Assembly: GCF_900091435.1 (NCBI RefSeq)
Contig: NZ_FMCS01000011.1
Span: 1-64,000, forward strand
Length of the DNA stretch: 64,000 nucleotides
Reading direction: 5' to 3'
From: Micromonospora chaiyaphumensis
GTDB taxonomy: Bacteria; Actinomycetota; Actinomycetes; Mycobacteriales; Micromonosporaceae
A program made the translations under genes and the position numbers. This document shows, piece by piece, positions 42,609-50,495 of this stretch. The notes under the pieces are model-generated. The model was not told the DNA's origin. It was given only the letters and a program-made list of their open reading frames with translations, and did not search any database. Each line of letters starts with the position of its first letter. The first letter of the stretch is position 1.

Positions 42609-42624
42609 CGCCCGCCGGGCGCGG

Positions 42625-43404
42625 TCAGGGAACCAGCGGGAGGGCACGCGAGTGCAGGAGGCGGGCGTCGTCCGTCACCACCGCGTGCCGCCACGGGCCG
42701 GGCAGCCGGTCCAGCCAGCCGATGCCGGCCTCGCCCATGGCCACGGCGGCGGTGGCGTAGGCGTCGGCGACGCCGAGGTCGGGGCCGACCACGGTGACCG
42801 AGCGCAGGCCGGTGGCCGGTGCGCCCCGGCGGGGATCCACGACGTGGTGGCCGCGCTCGTAGACGCCGGAGGTGGCGACCGCCAGGTCGGTGCCGGTCAG
42901 CACGAGACAGGTGGCGGCCGGGTCCCAGGGGTGCCGGACACCGATCCGCCACGGGTCACCGGTGGCGGCGTGGCCGCGTACCCGGACGTCGCCGCCGGCG
43001 TTCACGCAGTGGTTCGGGGCGCCCGCCGCGACCAGCCGGTCCGACGCCACCTGCGCCGCCCAGCCCTTCACGTAGCCCGACGGGTCCAGCCGGCCCGTGG
43101 CGTACGCGTCGAAGTAGCCGTCGGTGCCGGTCCACAGGTCGGCGCAGCGCTCGAGCACCGCCCGCAGGTCGGCCGACGCTCCGGCCAGCGGCAGCTCGCC
43201 CCGGTCCAGGCGGCACACCTCGCTGTCCGCCCGGTAGGTGCTGAACCGGGCGTCCACCTCGCGCAGCCAGGCGAAGGTGTCCCCGGCCAGCTCGTGCAGG
43301 GTGGCGGCGGGCAGGTCGTCGGCCAGGTCCAGGCTGATCGCCGTACCCATGATCTGCTCGACCCGGCGCAGGCCCGGCCGGCGGGCGGCGGCCACCAGGG
43401 TCAT
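42625..43404 (-). CDS. apbE: ApbE-type FAD:protein FMN transferase
   Basis: 259 residues. ApbE moves FMN from FAD onto a threonine of a target protein. Seen: RRVEQIMGTAISLDL, GYFDAYATGRLDPSGYVKGWAAQ, CVNAGGDVRVRG and VATSGVYERGHHVVDPRRG, with the Mg-binding Asp/Thr region near the end (GVADAYATAAVAMGE). No signal peptide or lipobox, unlike many exported ApbE proteins, so it probably acts in the cytoplasm. It overlaps by 4 nt (ATGA) the gene for an FMN-binding protein that carries its target motif. Last gene of the five-gene redox operon. Confidence 0.92.
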   Translation of the reverse strand: MTLVAAARRPGLRRVEQIMGTAISLDLADDLPAATLHELAGDTFAWLREVDARFSTYRADSEVCRLDRGELPLAGASADLRAVLERCADLWTGTDGYFDAYATGRLDPSGYVKGWAAQVASDRLVAAGAPNHCVNAGGDVRVRGHAATGDPWRIGVRHPWDPAATCLVLTGTDLAVATSGVYERGHHVVDPRRGAPATGLRSVTVVGPDLGVADAYATAAVAMGEAGIGWLDRLPGPWRHAVVTDDARLLHSRALPLVP

Positions 43405-43985
43405 GCCTTGTCGAGCGCGGCCTGGAGCGACTGCTTGTAGGCCGTGCTCGTGTAGGTGGCCCCCGAAACCGTGTCCAGGTTGGCGCTCTGCTTGGCGACC
43501 ACCTCGCCCGAGCTGCCGCTGTAGCGGGCCTGCACGTCGTCGGCGCGCAGGCCCTCCTGCCCGCCGACCGGCATGTCCAGGCCGGTGGCGTCGACGATCC
43601 GGCTGCCGCTCAGGGTGATCTGCACGCGCAGGGAGCCGTAGCGGTAGGCGACGGTGGGGCCGGTCACCGTGCGGGTGCTGACCTTCGGCGCGCTGGTGGT
43701 GGCCCGGGGCGCTGCGGTGGTGGCCCGGGTGGTGGTGCCGCCGCGGGCGCCGGGGGTGCGGCCGGCGCCCGCCCGGGCGCTCGGCTTCGCCGACGCGCTC
43801 GGCCGGGCCGAGGGGGTGACGCCGCTCGGGGCCGGCGCGGGGGCCGCCGAGCCGCCGGCGGCGACGGGGGCCTGCGCCACCGGGCGGTCCGGGGCGGCCT
43901 GGCCGGTGCCCGGGGTGCCCTTGAGGACCACCAGCGCGGTGGTGCCGGCGGCCAGGCCGGTGATCGCGAGGAGCGCGCGACGCAT
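43401..43985 (-). CDS. FMN-binding protein, covalently flavinylated
   Basis: 194 residues. A hydrophobic N-terminal helix (about 3-21) after MRR indicates export or anchoring, followed by a low-complexity Ala/Pro/Ser/Thr linker (30-105) and an RnfG/NqrC-like FMN-binding domain (108-194). The motif DTVSGAT (171-177) fits the ApbE target Dxx(S/T)GA(T/S) exactly, with Thr177 as acceptor. It probably takes electrons from the membrane flavocytochrome encoded just upstream (13-bp gap). The next gene is ApbE. Confidence 0.88.
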   Translation of the reverse strand: MRRALLAITGLAAGTTALVVLKGTPGTGQAAPDRPVAQAPVAAGGSAAPAPAPSGVTPSARPSASAKPSARAGAGRTPGARGGTTTRATTAAPRATTSAPKVSTRTVTGPTVAYRYGSLRVQITLSGSRIVDATGLDMPVGGQEGLRADDVQARYSGSSGEVVAKQSANLDTVSGATYTSTAYKQSLQAALDKA

Positions 43986-43998
43986 GGGCGGGGCCTTT

Positions 43999-45414
43999 CT
44001 ACAGCTCGAAGGTGGCGAGGTGGATCTGCCGGCGCGGCACCCCGGCCCGGCGCAGCGCCCGGACGGACTCCTCGACCAGGCCGCCCGGGCCGCACAGGTA
44101 GACGTCGCGCCGGGTCAGGTCGGGCACCAGCCGGCGCAGCCCCTCGGGACTCATCACCTGGCGGGGGCCGGGGTCGTCGCGGGAGCCGACCACGTACCAG
44201 ACCGAGGTGTGCCGGGCCTGGGCGAGCCAGTCCAGCTCGTTGTGCAGCAGCACGTCGGCGGGGGTGCGGGCGCGGTAGATCAGCGCCGCCCCGGGCGGCA
44301 ACTCCTCCAGCATGGCCCGCAGCGGGGCGATGCCGCTGCCCCCGGCGATCAGCAGGGCACGTTCCCGGCTCCGGTGCGCCGCCGTGAACGTGCCGGACGG
44401 GCCCTCCGCCCAGACCCGGGTGCCCGGGGTGAGGTCCCGCAGGTCGGCGGTGTGCCGGCCGACGACCTTCACGGTGAGCCGCAGCCAGCGGCCGTTGCCC
44501 GCCGCGGAGAGCGAGAACGGGTGCGACTGCCACCAGCCGACCGGGTTGAGGAAGCGCCAGCGGAAGTACTGGCCGCCGAGCAGGTCGATCTGGTTGAGCC
44601 GGTGCCCGGTCAGGTAGATCGAGACGGTGTCCGGGTTCTCCGCGACCACGTCGGCGACGCGCAGCCGGTGCCGCAGGTTGAAGCGCAGCGGGGCGATCAG
44701 CCGCCCCCACACCAGCGCGGCCACCACCAGCAGGTACGCGGCGATCCAGCCGGTGCGTACCGGGCCCGGCTCGTAGAGTTCGGCGCCGTTGCTGAACTGG
44801 TGCCCGTAGCCGAGCAGCAGGACGAGGTAGCTGGTCAGGTGCAGGTGGTACCAGAGTTCGTAGGGCAGCCGCCGCCGGACGGCCCGGATCGCGGTGCAGC
44901 CGACCGCCACGAGGATGCCCGTCGCCACGAAGGCGGACACCATGTCCTCGTACTGGGTCAGCAGGGCGCCGACCTCACCGACGACGGAGTTCCGCTCCAG
45001 CCCGGCGTAGCCGACCACCAGCAGCGCCAGGTGGGCGAGGACGGCCACCAGCAGGGTGGCCCCGACGTCCCGGTGCACCCGGGACAGCCGCTCGCCGCCC
45101 AGCCAGCGTTCCAGCACGCCGAGCCGGCTCATCATGAGCACCTGGACCAGCAGCAGGTAGCCGGCGACCAGCCCGGTGATCCGGCCCGCCGCCGTGAGCA
45201 CGTGGGCGGTGTCGGCCAGCGAGCCGGGCGGGGTGGCGAGCCACCAGGGCAGGACCGCGGCGACCAGGCCGACCCAGAAGGCGGCGGCCAGCGCCCGCCG
45301 CCCACCGGGCCCGCGACGCGGCCGGCCGGGGGGTACGGGGGCAGGCGGACGGCCGCCGTACGGGGCGGATGCCCCGGTGCGGCGGCCGGCGGCCCAGGTG
45401 TCCTGGTATGTCAC
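43999..45414 (-). CDS. Ferric-reductase-like membrane flavoprotein with ferredoxin-NADP reductase domain
   Basis: 471 residues. After a Pro/Arg-rich cytoplasmic start, about six transmembrane helices form a ferric-reductase/NOX-like domain with haem-type His residues (RVHRDVGATLLVAVLAHLALL and LWYHLHLTSYLVLLLGYGHQF). Then an FAD domain (RWRFLNPVGWWQSHPFSLS, about 290-310) and an NAD(P) domain (LLIAGGSGIAPLRAML, DVYLCGPGGLVEESVRAL). It should pass electrons from NAD(P)H across the membrane. GTG start at 45414 overlaps the DUF1501 stop (GTGA). Confidence 0.88.
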   Translation of the reverse strand: MTYQDTWAAGRRTGASAPYGGRPPAPVPPGRPRRGPGGRRALAAAFWVGLVAAVLPWWLATPPGSLADTAHVLTAAGRITGLVAGYLLLVQVLMMSRLGVLERWLGGERLSRVHRDVGATLLVAVLAHLALLVVGYAGLERNSVVGEVGALLTQYEDMVSAFVATGILVAVGCTAIRAVRRRLPYELWYHLHLTSYLVLLLGYGHQFSNGAELYEPGPVRTGWIAAYLLVVAALVWGRLIAPLRFNLRHRLRVADVVAENPDTVSIYLTGHRLNQIDLLGGQYFRWRFLNPVGWWQSHPFSLSAAGNGRWLRLTVKVVGRHTADLRDLTPGTRVWAEGPSGTFTAAHRSRERALLIAGGSGIAPLRAMLEELPPGAALIYRARTPADVLLHNELDWLAQARHTSVWYVVGSRDDPGPRQVMSPEGLRRLVPDLTRRDVYLCGPGGLVEESVRALRRAGVPRRQIHLATFEL

Positions 45415-46790
45415 GCGTACAGCTTCACGGGAGTGTATTTCTGCCGGGGGAAGACCTTGTCCACCTGCGCGGTCGTCAGTCCGAACCGTCCCTGCGCGAC
45501 CGACCCGTAGACGTTGAACATGTTGTTGTACTCGGGTACGTCTCCGCTGTCGAGATCGTTCAACCCGTTCCAGGTGCCGAGGAGCGAGCCGGCGAGCTTG
45601 CGCCCGGACAGGATGGTGACCACCCCGCCGTGCCCGTGGTCGGTGCCGCCCTGGTTCGAGGCGACCCGCCTGCCGAACTCGCTGGACACCATGACCGTCA
45701 CGTCGGCGGCCCGGTCGCCGAGGTCGGTGAAGAACGCCGCCATGGCGTTCGCCAGCTCGTTGAGCCGGCGCCAGAGCTGGCCGCCCTCGCGGGTGCCCTG
45801 GTTCTCGTGGGTGTCGTAGCCGCCCATGCCGACCGTCGCCACCCGGACGTTCGCCCCGCCCTTGATGAGCTGGGCGAGCTGCTGGAAGGCGTACCCGACG
45901 CCCTCGTACTTCACCCCGGCGGCGGCCGCGTACGGCTTCGCGGCCAGCTTCTGCGCGGTGGCCAGCGCGCCCATGCCCTCGATCACCGCCTCCTCCACCG
46001 GGTGGTTGATCCCGGTGAAGAGGCCGCGGATCGCCTTCTCGGTGGCGGCGCGGAACCGGTCGTCGCCGTTGAGCCGCAGCTCCCCCACGCTGTTGAGGGA
46101 GATCGCGCCGTTCACGCCGACCAGCGAGCGGGGCAGCGTGCTGCCGATGCCGACGCTGCGGAACGCGGTGCCCTTGCCGAGGGTGTCGACCAGGCTGTCC
46201 AGCCAGCCCCGGCCGCCGGTCTCGCCGGGCAGGCCGCCCAGGTTGCAGGCGTCGGCGGCCTGGAAGTGGCTGCGGGACAGCCGCGGGTCGGAGACGGCCG
46301 GCACGAAGCCGAGCTGGCCGGCCTTGAGCCACCTGTCCAGCGGGGCGAACGCGCTGGTCAGCTTGAAACCCCGGCCGAGGGCCAGCGAGTCGTTGCCGAG
46401 CAGCAGGTCGGGGCGGGTCCGGCTGAGCACCGGGTCGTCGGCCGGGGCGACCAGGCTCAGCCCGTCCAGCCCGCCGTAGAGGAAGACGTGGATCAGCGTG
46501 CCGGTCTTCGTCGCCGCGAACGACGCCGAGGTGGTCACGAACTGGGCGGTGGCCAGGGCGGTCGCGGTGGCCGCGGCGCCGGCCACGAAGGTGCGCCGGG
46601 TGACGCCCCGGCCGTCCTGCTGGGCCTCCTCCAGCTCCTCCAGCCGGCGGTACCGGTCCGCCTCGGCGGCGCTCTCCGCCGCGACGATGTCGGCCTCCGC
46701 GCGCAGCAGCGCCTCGGCCGGGTTGTCGGCCAGCCGCCGCAGGTCGGGGCATTCGGGGTGCAGGGGGTACGGGTTCACGGTCATCTCCAT
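45411..46790 (-). CDS. DUF1501 family Tat-exported protein
   Basis: 459 residues. A charged N-terminal region of about 60 residues precedes a twin-arginine signal (VTRRTFVAGAAATATALATAQ, Arg65-Arg66). The mature part has the DUF1501 (sulfatase/alkaline-phosphatase-superfamily-like) layout: LIHVFLYGGLDGLSLVAP at its start, VATVGMGGYDTHENQG and VMVSSEFGRRVASNQGGTDHGHGG with the clustered Asp/His metal residues. Function is unknown; always paired with DUF1800. ATG at 46790 has GAGG 6 nt upstream. It lies 8 bp after the DUF1800 stop. Confidence 0.88.
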   Translation of the reverse strand: MEMTVNPYPLHPECPDLRRLADNPAEALLRAEADIVAAESAAEADRYRRLEELEEAQQDGRGVTRRTFVAGAAATATALATAQFVTTSASFAATKTGTLIHVFLYGGLDGLSLVAPADDPVLSRTRPDLLLGNDSLALGRGFKLTSAFAPLDRWLKAGQLGFVPAVSDPRLSRSHFQAADACNLGGLPGETGGRGWLDSLVDTLGKGTAFRSVGIGSTLPRSLVGVNGAISLNSVGELRLNGDDRFRAATEKAIRGLFTGINHPVEEAVIEGMGALATAQKLAAKPYAAAAGVKYEGVGYAFQQLAQLIKGGANVRVATVGMGGYDTHENQGTREGGQLWRRLNELANAMAAFFTDLGDRAADVTVMVSSEFGRRVASNQGGTDHGHGGVVTILSGRKLAGSLLGTWNGLNDLDSGDVPEYNNMFNVYGSVAQGRFGLTTAQVDKVFPRQKYTPVKLYA

Positions 46791-46798
46791 CGAATGCC

Positions 46799-48826
46799 TC
46801 ACCGGAGGTGGTGCTGGGGGGACGCGAGGATCGTCCGCGCGACCGCGGCGATGGCCCCGTTGAAGGTGGCGTCGACCTTGGTGCCGGCCGACACCCCGGC
46901 GACGCCGAGCACGAGGGCCTTCTCCTTGGCGCTCAGCTTCTGGTGCACCAGCCGCTGGGCCAGCGCGTCCACGTACGCCCCGGCGGTCGCCGGCGGCTTC
47001 GCCACCAGCCTCTCCGGCCGGACGTAGGTGAACTGCTTGCGGTAGGCGCCCACCAGGTCGCCGGCCTCGTTCCAGCCGTCGACCATCGTGCCGGCCGACG
47101 TCCAGGCCACGTAGACGTCGGCGTAGCCGTCCGGGGTGGGCTTGCCCATCGGATACTGGCCCAGCTCGCGCAGCTTGTCCTGGATCTGCCGCAGCCCCTG
47201 GGCGAACGGGGTTCGCCGCTTGTCGCCCTCGAAGCCGGCGGACGCCTCCGGCCCCACGCCCAGCGAGCGGTAGGTGGCGACCAGGTACTCCAGGGGGCGG
47301 CGGACCTTCTGGCCGACCGAGGCCCAGAACTCCGAGGAGCTGAACAGCGTGGCCAGCACCGGCCGGATCTGGCCCTTGTTGGTCGTGTACGACTTGGCCA
47401 GCCGGTCCACGAGCGACTTCGGCGGGGTGTCCGAGACGAACCGGGTGGCGAGGCTGCTCGCCACGTACCGCGCGGTCGACGGGTGCAGCGCGATGTAGGT
47501 GATGTACTGGTCGATCACCTTGTCGGCGGCCTTCGGGTCGGCCGAGTTGTTGGCGTGGCTGAACCCGAGGATCTTCACCTTGCCGAGGTAGTGCCGCTCC
47601 GGGAAGAACCGGTACTTCCCGTCGGCGACGCCCCGCCCGGTCTGCAGCATGGCGGCCTGGCGGACGTCCTTCTCGGTGTAGCCACCGTCGACGCCGACCG
47701 AGTAGAGCTCCAGGTTCTCCCGCGCCAGGTTCTCGTTGACCGCGTCCTTGCGAGAGTCGGTCTGGTTGAGGTAGATGAGCAGCGCCGGATGCTTGTTGGC
47801 GGCCACCAGCATCTCCGGGTAGCTGCCCAGCGCGTGCTTGCGGATGACGTCCTGGTCGAACGAGTTCCGGTAGATCTCGCCGCCGTCGAAGTCGGCCGCC
47901 ACGTGCAGGAAGTCGTTCCAGAAGTCGACCATCACCTCGAAGAGCTGGCGGTCCGACCAGATCTGCCGGGCGATGGTCGCGTCCACGGTCTCCCGCTCCG
48001 GCTGGGCGCCCCGCTCGTTGAGCTGGTCCCGCTGGTCCCGCAGCTGGGTGGGGCTCAGCTTGAGGGTGGGCAGCTCGGCCAGCTTCAGCTCGGCCTTCGT
48101 CGGGGCGATCTTCTCCGGCTGGAGCTGCTGGCGCAGCCAGTCGTCGATGCCGAGCCGCTTGATGTCGGCGAGCACCTTCGGCGTCGGGCCGAAGGTGGTC
48201 CGGCTGGCGAGGTGGCGGATCGGGTCCTTCGCGAGAACCGTCTTGACGGTCACCTGGGTGGCCGCCGCGGCGGCCGCCGGGCTGGCGAAGAGCCGGCCGC
48301 CCGCCGGGGCGTTGCGCTTGAGCGCCGCGCCGGCCCGGGAGCCCATGTAGCTCTCGTTCTGCTCGGTGTAGGTCCGCACCGTGCTGGGCTGCTGTCCGCT
48401 CGGGCGGGCGGCGGTGCCGTCGGTGACCACCGTGCCGGTCGCGTCGCCGGCCACCGGATCGTCGGAGAACAGGCCCCGGATCTGCGGGGACAGGCCCAGG
48501 GCGGCGCCACCGGCGACCACCGCGGCGCCGCCGAGCGCCACGAGCGCCCGCCGCCGGCCACGGCTCGGCTCGTCGCGGTCGTCGTCGTCCAGGTTGGGCA
48601 GTCCGGGGCCGGGCGGCGGGGCGTACCCGCCGGACGGCTGGGGGTAGCCGCCGGCGAAGCCGTCGGGCCCGACCCACTGCGGGCCGGACGCCGGGGGCGC
48701 CGAGGTGGCGTAGCCGCCGGCGTACGGCATGGCGTTGTCGCGGTACCCGTCCGGATGGGGGTGCTGGAATCCGTCCCAGCCGCGGTCGTCCCGGGGTCGA
48801 CGCGGTGGCACGTTCAGGTCGGCCAT
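46799..48826 (-). CDS. DUF1800 family exported protein
   Basis: 675 residues. A Pro/Gly/Tyr-rich N-terminus (to about residue 85), then RGRRRALVALGGAAVVAGGAALGL (90-112), a signal-anchor or Tat-like signal, then a large DUF1800 domain: HLASRTTFGPTPKVL near the start, VDFWNDFLHVAADF, LIYLNQTDSRKDAVNENLARENLELYSVG (the family's NENLARExxELhT signature), and ARYVASSLATRFVSD. The role is unproven. It opens the operon DUF1800-DUF1501-reductase-FMN protein-ApbE, each joined by 0-13 bp gaps or overlaps. Confidence 0.88.
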   Translation of the reverse strand: MADLNVPPRRPRDDRGWDGFQHPHPDGYRDNAMPYAGGYATSAPPASGPQWVGPDGFAGGYPQPSGGYAPPPGPGLPNLDDDDRDEPSRGRRRALVALGGAAVVAGGAALGLSPQIRGLFSDDPVAGDATGTVVTDGTAARPSGQQPSTVRTYTEQNESYMGSRAGAALKRNAPAGGRLFASPAAAAAATQVTVKTVLAKDPIRHLASRTTFGPTPKVLADIKRLGIDDWLRQQLQPEKIAPTKAELKLAELPTLKLSPTQLRDQRDQLNERGAQPERETVDATIARQIWSDRQLFEVMVDFWNDFLHVAADFDGGEIYRNSFDQDVIRKHALGSYPEMLVAANKHPALLIYLNQTDSRKDAVNENLARENLELYSVGVDGGYTEKDVRQAAMLQTGRGVADGKYRFFPERHYLGKVKILGFSHANNSADPKAADKVIDQYITYIALHPSTARYVASSLATRFVSDTPPKSLVDRLAKSYTTNKGQIRPVLATLFSSSEFWASVGQKVRRPLEYLVATYRSLGVGPEASAGFEGDKRRTPFAQGLRQIQDKLRELGQYPMGKPTPDGYADVYVAWTSAGTMVDGWNEAGDLVGAYRKQFTYVRPERLVAKPPATAGAYVDALAQRLVHQKLSAKEKALVLGVAGVSAGTKVDATFNGAIAAVARTILASPQHHLR

Positions 48827-49277
48827 GTAGCTGTCCCGTTTTCTTCGAGCGCCGGCACGCCTGCCGCCCAGGGGGTGGGCGGAGGGGCGGCGACGGTTGC
48901 CGGAGGAGTTGCTACGGGAAAGTAGCCACGCGCTCCCGGGTGCTCAAGGCACGCCGTCGGCACCCGTGAGGGCACTTAAGACGGTGCTCAGGCCGGCTGC
49001 CCGGCGGCCGGTGCGAGCGGCCCGGGCCGGCGGCCCCCGGAGCAGGGCCGACCCGGGCGGTCCCCGCCCGGGCGTAACGTTTTGGCCGGTCCCGGCGCTG
49101 TTCGCGGCGTTCAACCCCTCAGGGAAACTTAAGGCACGGATAAGCCCGTGCTGAGGTCACCGACCGGAGCGTCCGGGCCCGTCCCGCTCGCGGAAACCAG
49201 CAGCGGCGGGGCGCGTGACCCGCCCCCGATCCGGGTATGCCGCCGAACCGCTGAAGCCGTGAGGGGAAGGCACCGCC
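48827..49277. other. 451-bp non-coding gap upstream of the redox operon
   Basis: Divergent gap between the DUF1800 gene and the DUF3040 gene. It must hold promoters for both but I see no convincing -35/-10 pair. Two related short segments, CACTTAAGACGGTGCTCAGG (48973-48992) and ACTTAAGGCACGG...CCGTGCTGAGG (49128-49156), share CTTAAG and a GTGCT-AGG end; the second forms a 6-bp hairpin. No protein frame appears. Confidence 0.5.
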
Positions 49278-49535
49278 ATGCTCAGCAAAGAGGATCAGCG
49301 CAGGTTCGAACAGATCACCCGCCAGCTGCGGGAAAGCGACCCGCAGTTCTTCGCCCGGCTCGACCACCGGGCCCGGGGCCGCCGAGGCCGGTACCTGATG
49401 CTGCTGACGATCGTGCTGTGGGCCTCGCTGCCGGCGATGACCGTACTGGCCGGGCGGATGGCCGGCGCGATCTGCGCCGTGGTGCTGATCGCCAACGCCG
49501 GCCTCATGTGGCGCTTCCGCCGCCGCTGGCTATGA
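49278..49535 (+). CDS. DUF3040 small membrane protein
   Basis: 85 residues: a charged N-terminal helix MLSKEDQRRFEQITRQLRESDPQFFARLD, a short basic loop and two transmembrane helices (about 40-57 and 60-78) ending in RFRRRWL. This is the standard actinobacterial DUF3040 layout; the function is unknown. GAGGGGAAGG lies upstream of the ATG at 49278. It is convergent with the SWIM gene (12-bp gap). Confidence 0.85.
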   Translation: MLSKEDQRRFEQITRQLRESDPQFFARLDHRARGRRGRYLMLLTIVLWASLPAMTVLAGRMAGAICAVVLIANAGLMWRFRRRWL

Positions 49536-49547
49536 CCGGGGCGCCGC

Positions 49548-50495
49548 TCAGCGCGGGTCGTCCGACCCCGCCGCTTCGCGACCGAACTCCCGGTACGCCC
49601 GGCGGAGCCGTTCGACGAGGCCCGGGCCGCCGATCGCGGCCCCGGGCGGGCCGAGCTGGCGCAGCAGCAGCTCCGGTCCGGTGGCCAGGGTGGGTGGCCG
49701 GTCCGGCAACGCCACCGGGTGCACCCAGAACCGGTCGACCTCGTCGTCCGGCGGGACCGCCGGCAGGCCCACCAGCACCCGTCCCGCACCGGCCACGGGC
49801 CGCCCCGCCGGCCCGGACCCCGCGTCCGCCGGCGCGACCGGCCCGTCCGGGACCGCCGCCGGCTCGGCCGGCGCACCGCCGGGTGCGGCGGCGCCGCGCA
49901 GCGTACGCAGCCGGTCGAGCAGCTCGCCCCGGGCCCGCCCACGCCAGTGCAGGAGCTGGAACGGGTCGGCGTCGAACGCCTCCGCGAGCAGGTAGAAGGT
50001 GGCCGCGAGGTGCTTGCACGGCACCGCGAAGTCGGGGCAGCCGCAGTGCTGGTCCAGCTCGCCGACGGCCGCCGGGAACAGCGGCGCCTCCGCCGCGGCG
50101 AACAGCTCCTCCAGCTCCGCCGGGAGGTCACCGGCGAGCAGGCGGGCGCTGAAGAACGCCTGCCCGGCCAGGTCCGCCTCGATCCGCTCCCACACCTCGT
50201 CCGGGTACGCGGCCAGCCCGATCCGCACCGGGTAGGGATCCGGCCGCGAGCCCTGCACGCTGGCCGTGACCAGCCCGGGGGCCACGTCGAGCCGGAGCAC
50301 CTGCCCCCGGCGCGCGTACGCCCGCCCGCGGGTGAGCCGGGTGCCGAGCGCGAAGGACTCCAGCACCTCCAGAAAACGACGGGACCACCAGGAGCGCCCG
50401 ATCGCGCCCCGGGTGCTGCGCGCCCTCAGCCCGCCCTCCACCCGCCGGGGCGGCCCGAACTCGGCGAAGCGCGATCCGCCGTCCGGTGTGGTCAC
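49548..50495 (-). CDS. SWIM zinc-finger protein (SNF2 partner)
   Basis: 315 residues. RFAEFGPPRRVEGGLRARSTRGAIGRSWWSRRFLEVLESF is the usual N-terminus of actinobacterial SWIM proteins. The zinc finger CGCPDFAVPCKHLAA (about 150-164) has the CxC-xn-CxH pattern; the rest of the protein (helical, then a Pro/Ala-rich linker) is family-typical. The GTG start overlaps the SNF2 stop (GTGA), so the two are made together and probably act together on DNA. Confidence 0.88.
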   Translation of the reverse strand: MTTPDGGSRFAEFGPPRRVEGGLRARSTRGAIGRSWWSRRFLEVLESFALGTRLTRGRAYARRGQVLRLDVAPGLVTASVQGSRPDPYPVRIGLAAYPDEVWERIEADLAGQAFFSARLLAGDLPAELEELFAAAEAPLFPAAVGELDQHCGCPDFAVPCKHLAATFYLLAEAFDADPFQLLHWRGRARGELLDRLRTLRGAAAPGGAPAEPAAVPDGPVAPADAGSGPAGRPVAGAGRVLVGLPAVPPDDEVDRFWVHPVALPDRPPTLATGPELLLRQLGPPGAAIGGPGLVERLRRAYREFGREAAGSDDPR

